Source: Aliamphritea spongicola
GTDB taxonomy: Bacteria; Pseudomonadota; Gammaproteobacteria; Pseudomonadales; Balneatricaceae
NCBI GenBank assembly: GCA_024347235.1
Contig: AP025283.1
Span: 930,001-994,000 of the forward strand
Reading direction: 5' to 3'
Length of the DNA: 64,000 nt
The notes under the pieces are model-generated. The model had not been told where the DNA came from. It ran no database searches and saw only the letters and a list, made by a program, of their open reading frames with translations. Positions 61,004 through 64,000 of the stretch are shown here, piece by piece. Position numbers and translations under genes: made by a program. The stretch's first letter is position 1. Each line of letters opens with the position of its first letter.

Positions 61004-64000
61004 ATGATAGCAGCACTTGTTGCCGCGGCGATCGACCGCAGCCGCACCAGTATCCTGATTTTACTGTTTTTCCTGGTAGGCGGTTTTGCTGCCTTTCAGA
61101 GCATTCTAAAGAAGCGGACCCGGATGTCGCCATTCCGATCATGTACGTGTCGATCGCGTTTGACGGTATATCACCGGACGATGCCGTGCGCCTGATGGTC
61201 CGGCCAATGGAGAAGGAACTCAAATCCATTGAAGGGGTAAAGGAAATGCGCTCGGTCGGCTCCGAAGGGCATGCATCCGTCACCCTGGAGTTTGATGCCG
61301 GTTTTGACAGTGATAAAGCGCTTCAGGACGTCCGTGAAAAGGTGGATATTGCCAAGAGCAAGCTGCCGGAAGACGCTGAGGAACCACAGATTCATGAGGT
61401 CAATGTGGCGCTGTTCCCGGTGCTTAATATTGCCCTTGCCGGACCATTATCTGAAAGGGTTAAGCTGAAGGTTGCGAAAGATCTCAAGGACGAAATTGAA
61501 GGCGTTGCCGGTGTGCTTGAGGTGGATATCGGCGGTGAACGTGAAGAGCTGATGGAAATCATTATCGAGCCGCAATTGCTGGAAAGCTATGAACTGGATT
61601 TCCAGACCGTGCTGGACAGCGTGGCCCGGAATAACCAGCTGGTGGCCGCCGGTGCGGTGGATACCGGCAGTGGCCGGCAGGTGCTGAAGGTACCGGGAGT
61701 CGTATCTGAGCTGGAGGATATGCTCAATATGCCGGTGAAGTCGTCAGCGGGAACCGTGGTGACTGTGGGCGACATTGCGACCATCCGTAAAACCTATAAA
61801 GACCCGCAGGGCTTTGCCCGGGTCGGTGGTGGCGACGCCATGGTGCTGGAGGTGAAGAAAAAGGTTGGCGCCAACATTATCGATACCATTCAGGAAGTTC
61901 AGACCATCGTTGCGGAGCACAGTACCCTCTGGCCCCAAGGGCTCGAGTACTCCTATATTCTGGATCAGTCTACCCAGATTAAGTCGATGCTGCGGGATCT
62001 GATGAACAACGTACTCAGTGGCATTATTCTGGTTATGGTCGTGGTGCTGGCTGCCATGGGCTTACGTACTTCTTTGCTGGTGGGGCTGGCTATACCGGGT
62101 TCTTTCCTGGCCAGTATGATGGTGCTGAACCTGATGGGCTTCACCCTGAATATTGTTGTGTTGTTCAGTCTGATTCTGGTGGTTGGCATGTTGGTGGACG
62201 GTGCGATTGTTGTCACCGAGCTGGCTGAGCGCCGTATGAGTCAGGGCCTCAGTGCCCGTGAATCATTCCGTTATGCGGCGTCCAGAATGGCCTGGCCGGT
62301 GATTGCCGGTACCGCCACAACACTGGTGGTATTTATGCCGTTGATGTTCTGGCCCGGTGTCATCGGTGAGTTCATGAAGTACCTGCCTGCCACGGTGGTG
62401 GTCTGTCTGACAGCTTCGCTGTTTATGGCACTGATCTTCCTGCCGGTGCTGGGGGCTGTCAGTGCCCGGCGTAAGCAAAATACCGCGCAGGCAAGTGATG
62501 AATATGAGTTACCGGAAACGGCCGTCAACAAAGCCTATGTAAAGATCATGTCCCGGATACTGCGTTATCCATTGGTCACTCTGTTTGTGGCGCTGATCGC
62601 CATCAGCAGCAGCTACGTTGCCTACGGTGTATTTGGAAAGGGCGTTGAATTCTTCCCGGATGTTGAGCCGGAAATGGTGCTGCTGAATATCCATGCCCGG
62701 GGCGATCTTTCTGTATATGAGAAGGACGCAATTCTCCGGGATGTGGAACAGCGGGTGATGCCCGTGGAAGGTTATAAATCCGTGTATGCCCGCAGCTACA
62801 ATGCGCCGCCGACGGATGTTGCTGAAGATGTGATTGGCATTATTCAGTTTCAGCTGGATGACTGGGATAAACGGGCCACAGCCAATGAAATTCTGGCGGA
62901 AATGAAAGCCCGCACGGCGGATGTGCCCGGAATTATTCTGGAGACCCGTAAAGGCGAAAATGGGCCGAGTTCGGGTAAGCCAATTAAGTTACTTGTCAGC
63001 GGGTATGACAATGAAGTTCTGTACCGGACGGTGGCGGATATCCGTGAAATGATGAACGGAATCGGCGGCTTTAAGGACGCGGAAGATGACCGTCCGTTGC
63101 CGGGAATCGACTGGGAAATTGATGTCGACCGTGAAGAAGCCGGCCGTTACGGTGCCAGCATTGCACTGGTGGGGCAGGCGGTACAGCTGATTACCAACGG
63201 GGTGAAAGTGACCGATTACCGGCCGGAAACCTCTGATGATGAAGTGGATATCATGATTCGCTTCCCGGCGGATAAGCGTAATCTGGACCAGCTCATGCAG
63301 TTACAGCTGAGCACCAGTGTGGGCATGGTTCCTATGTCTAACTTTGTAACCCTGAAGCCGTCTCCTAAAACCGGTTCCCTGAAACGGGTGGACAGCCGCC
63401 GTACAATTACCATTCAGGCAGATGTGCAGGAAGGCGTATTGGCCAATGATCAGGTGCTGGCCATGCAGGCGGCGCTGGCGAAGTATGATTTTGATCCGCA
63501 GATCAAGCTGACCTTCAAAGGTGAAGACGAGCAGCAGAAAGAAACCGGAGATTTTCTGGTCAGTGCCTTCGGTACGGCATTATTCCTGATGGCTCTGATT
63601 CTGGTGACTCAGTTTAACAGCCTGTATCAGGCCGGACTGGTGTTGTCGGCAATTGTGTTTTCCACGGCCGGTGTGTTAATCGGCCTGATGGTGACCGGCC
63701 AGCCGTTCGGCATCGTTATGGTCGGGGTCGGGATTATCGCCCTGGCAGGCATTGTAGTGAATAATAACATTGTCCTGATCGACTGTTATAACGATCTGCG
63801 CCGCAACGGTTATTCCCCTTTGATGCGGCACTGCATACCGGCAGTCTGCGTCTGCGTCCGGTGGTACTGACTGCCGTTACGACGGTACTGGGTCTGATGC
63901 CAATGGTACTGGCGATGAACATAGATCTGATCAACCGGGATATCAGCTTTGGTGCGCCTTCCACCCAGTGGTGGACACAGCTGTCCAGTGCCATTGCCGG
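61004..64000 (+). CDS. RND efflux permease, C-terminus cut by window edge
   Basis: Starts MIAALVAAAIDRSRTSILIL at ATG 61004. A break near 61110 precedes DVAIPIMYVSIAFDGISPDD. Membrane blocks are DLMNNVLSGIILVMVVVLAA, LILVVGMLVDGAIVVTELAE and, in the second half, GVGIIALAGIVVNNNIVLID; the first has the proton-relay Asp pattern of the HAE-1 group (VGMLVDGAIVV). A break near 63825 moves to GSLRLRPVVLTAVTTVLGLM, and the frame is open at the edge. About 1000 residues visible. Substrate unknown; drug or metabolite export is typical. Confidence 0.93.

Noticed and set aside
1..64000. Widespread pseudogene decay or programmed frameshifting
   Set aside because: Breaks hit essential genes, fall in base runs, and leave both halves conserved; no slippery-site plus pseudoknot pattern is shared.
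1..64000. tRNA genes, rRNA genes, CRISPR arrays, insertion sequences, prophage genes
   Set aside because: None seen by eye: no regular spacer array, no transposase or integrase, and no cloverleaf with the expected T-loop. Short RNAs could be missed without a search.

Overview
The window reads as chromosome of a marine gammaproteobacterium, most like the Oceanospirillaceae (Neptuniibacter, Amphritea, Marinobacterium type). Three conserved blocks support this: trpGDC followed by an OsmC-like gene; rpsF-rpsR-rplI-dnaB; and proA-nadD-rsfS-rlmH-mrdA-rodA-mltB-rlpA-dacA-dat-ybeD-lipB-lipA. Genus level is inference. Base composition is moderate and even, except for an AT-richer accessory patch at about 9.2-11.0 kb.

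A technical point governs the whole annotation. Dozens of genes, including essential ones (rpsR, dnaB, mrdA, rodA, lipB), are split by one-base frameshifts. Almost all look like one base missing from a G/C or T/A run. Both halves are otherwise well conserved, so I treat these as sequence errors and give full-length coordinates across the breaks.

Layout. 0-9.2 kb: a divergent LysR regulator and an apparent operon of PhyH dioxygenase, Asp/Glu-racemase-family enzyme, sulfotransferase, CysD, CysNC, CysQ, SDR and the two aconitase-X subunits. This is a self-contained PAPS-making, sulfating and PAP-recycling pathway for an unknown small molecule. 9.2-11.0 kb: three copies of a multi-hairpin repeat with compensatory stem changes, two of them inverted around an orphan membrane-anchored gene. 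11-16.4 kb: threonine catabolism (tdh-kbl) with a divergent XRE-cupin regulator, a GlxA-type regulator, a cysteine hydrolase and an NTF2-like protein. 16.4-27.4 kb: an accessory respiratory region. It holds a Cys-rich unknown, an exported NTF2-like protein, a large HEAT-repeat protein, and a four-gene operon of two dihaem peroxidases, a TAT-exported Rieske subunit and an AioA-like molybdoenzyme. That gene set matches dissimilatory iodate reductase (idr) better than arsenite oxidase. A perfect FNR/ANR-type box lies in the divergent promoter region.

27.5-33 kb: YqiA-like esterase, a haem-binding-domain GGDEF/EAL protein, a bestrophin and a DUF945 protein. 33-40 kb: trpGDC, OsmC, and the ribosomal S6/S18/L9-DnaB block with an S6:S18-type leader. 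40-46.4 kb: mixed housekeeping and transport genes on the minus strand, plus a cupredoxin and a glutaredoxin. 46.5-58.7 kb: proline/NAD synthesis, ribosome factors, the cell-elongation and peptidoglycan operon, and lipoate synthesis. 59.2-64 kb: a TetR regulator with a palindromic operator and an RND efflux pair running off the right edge.
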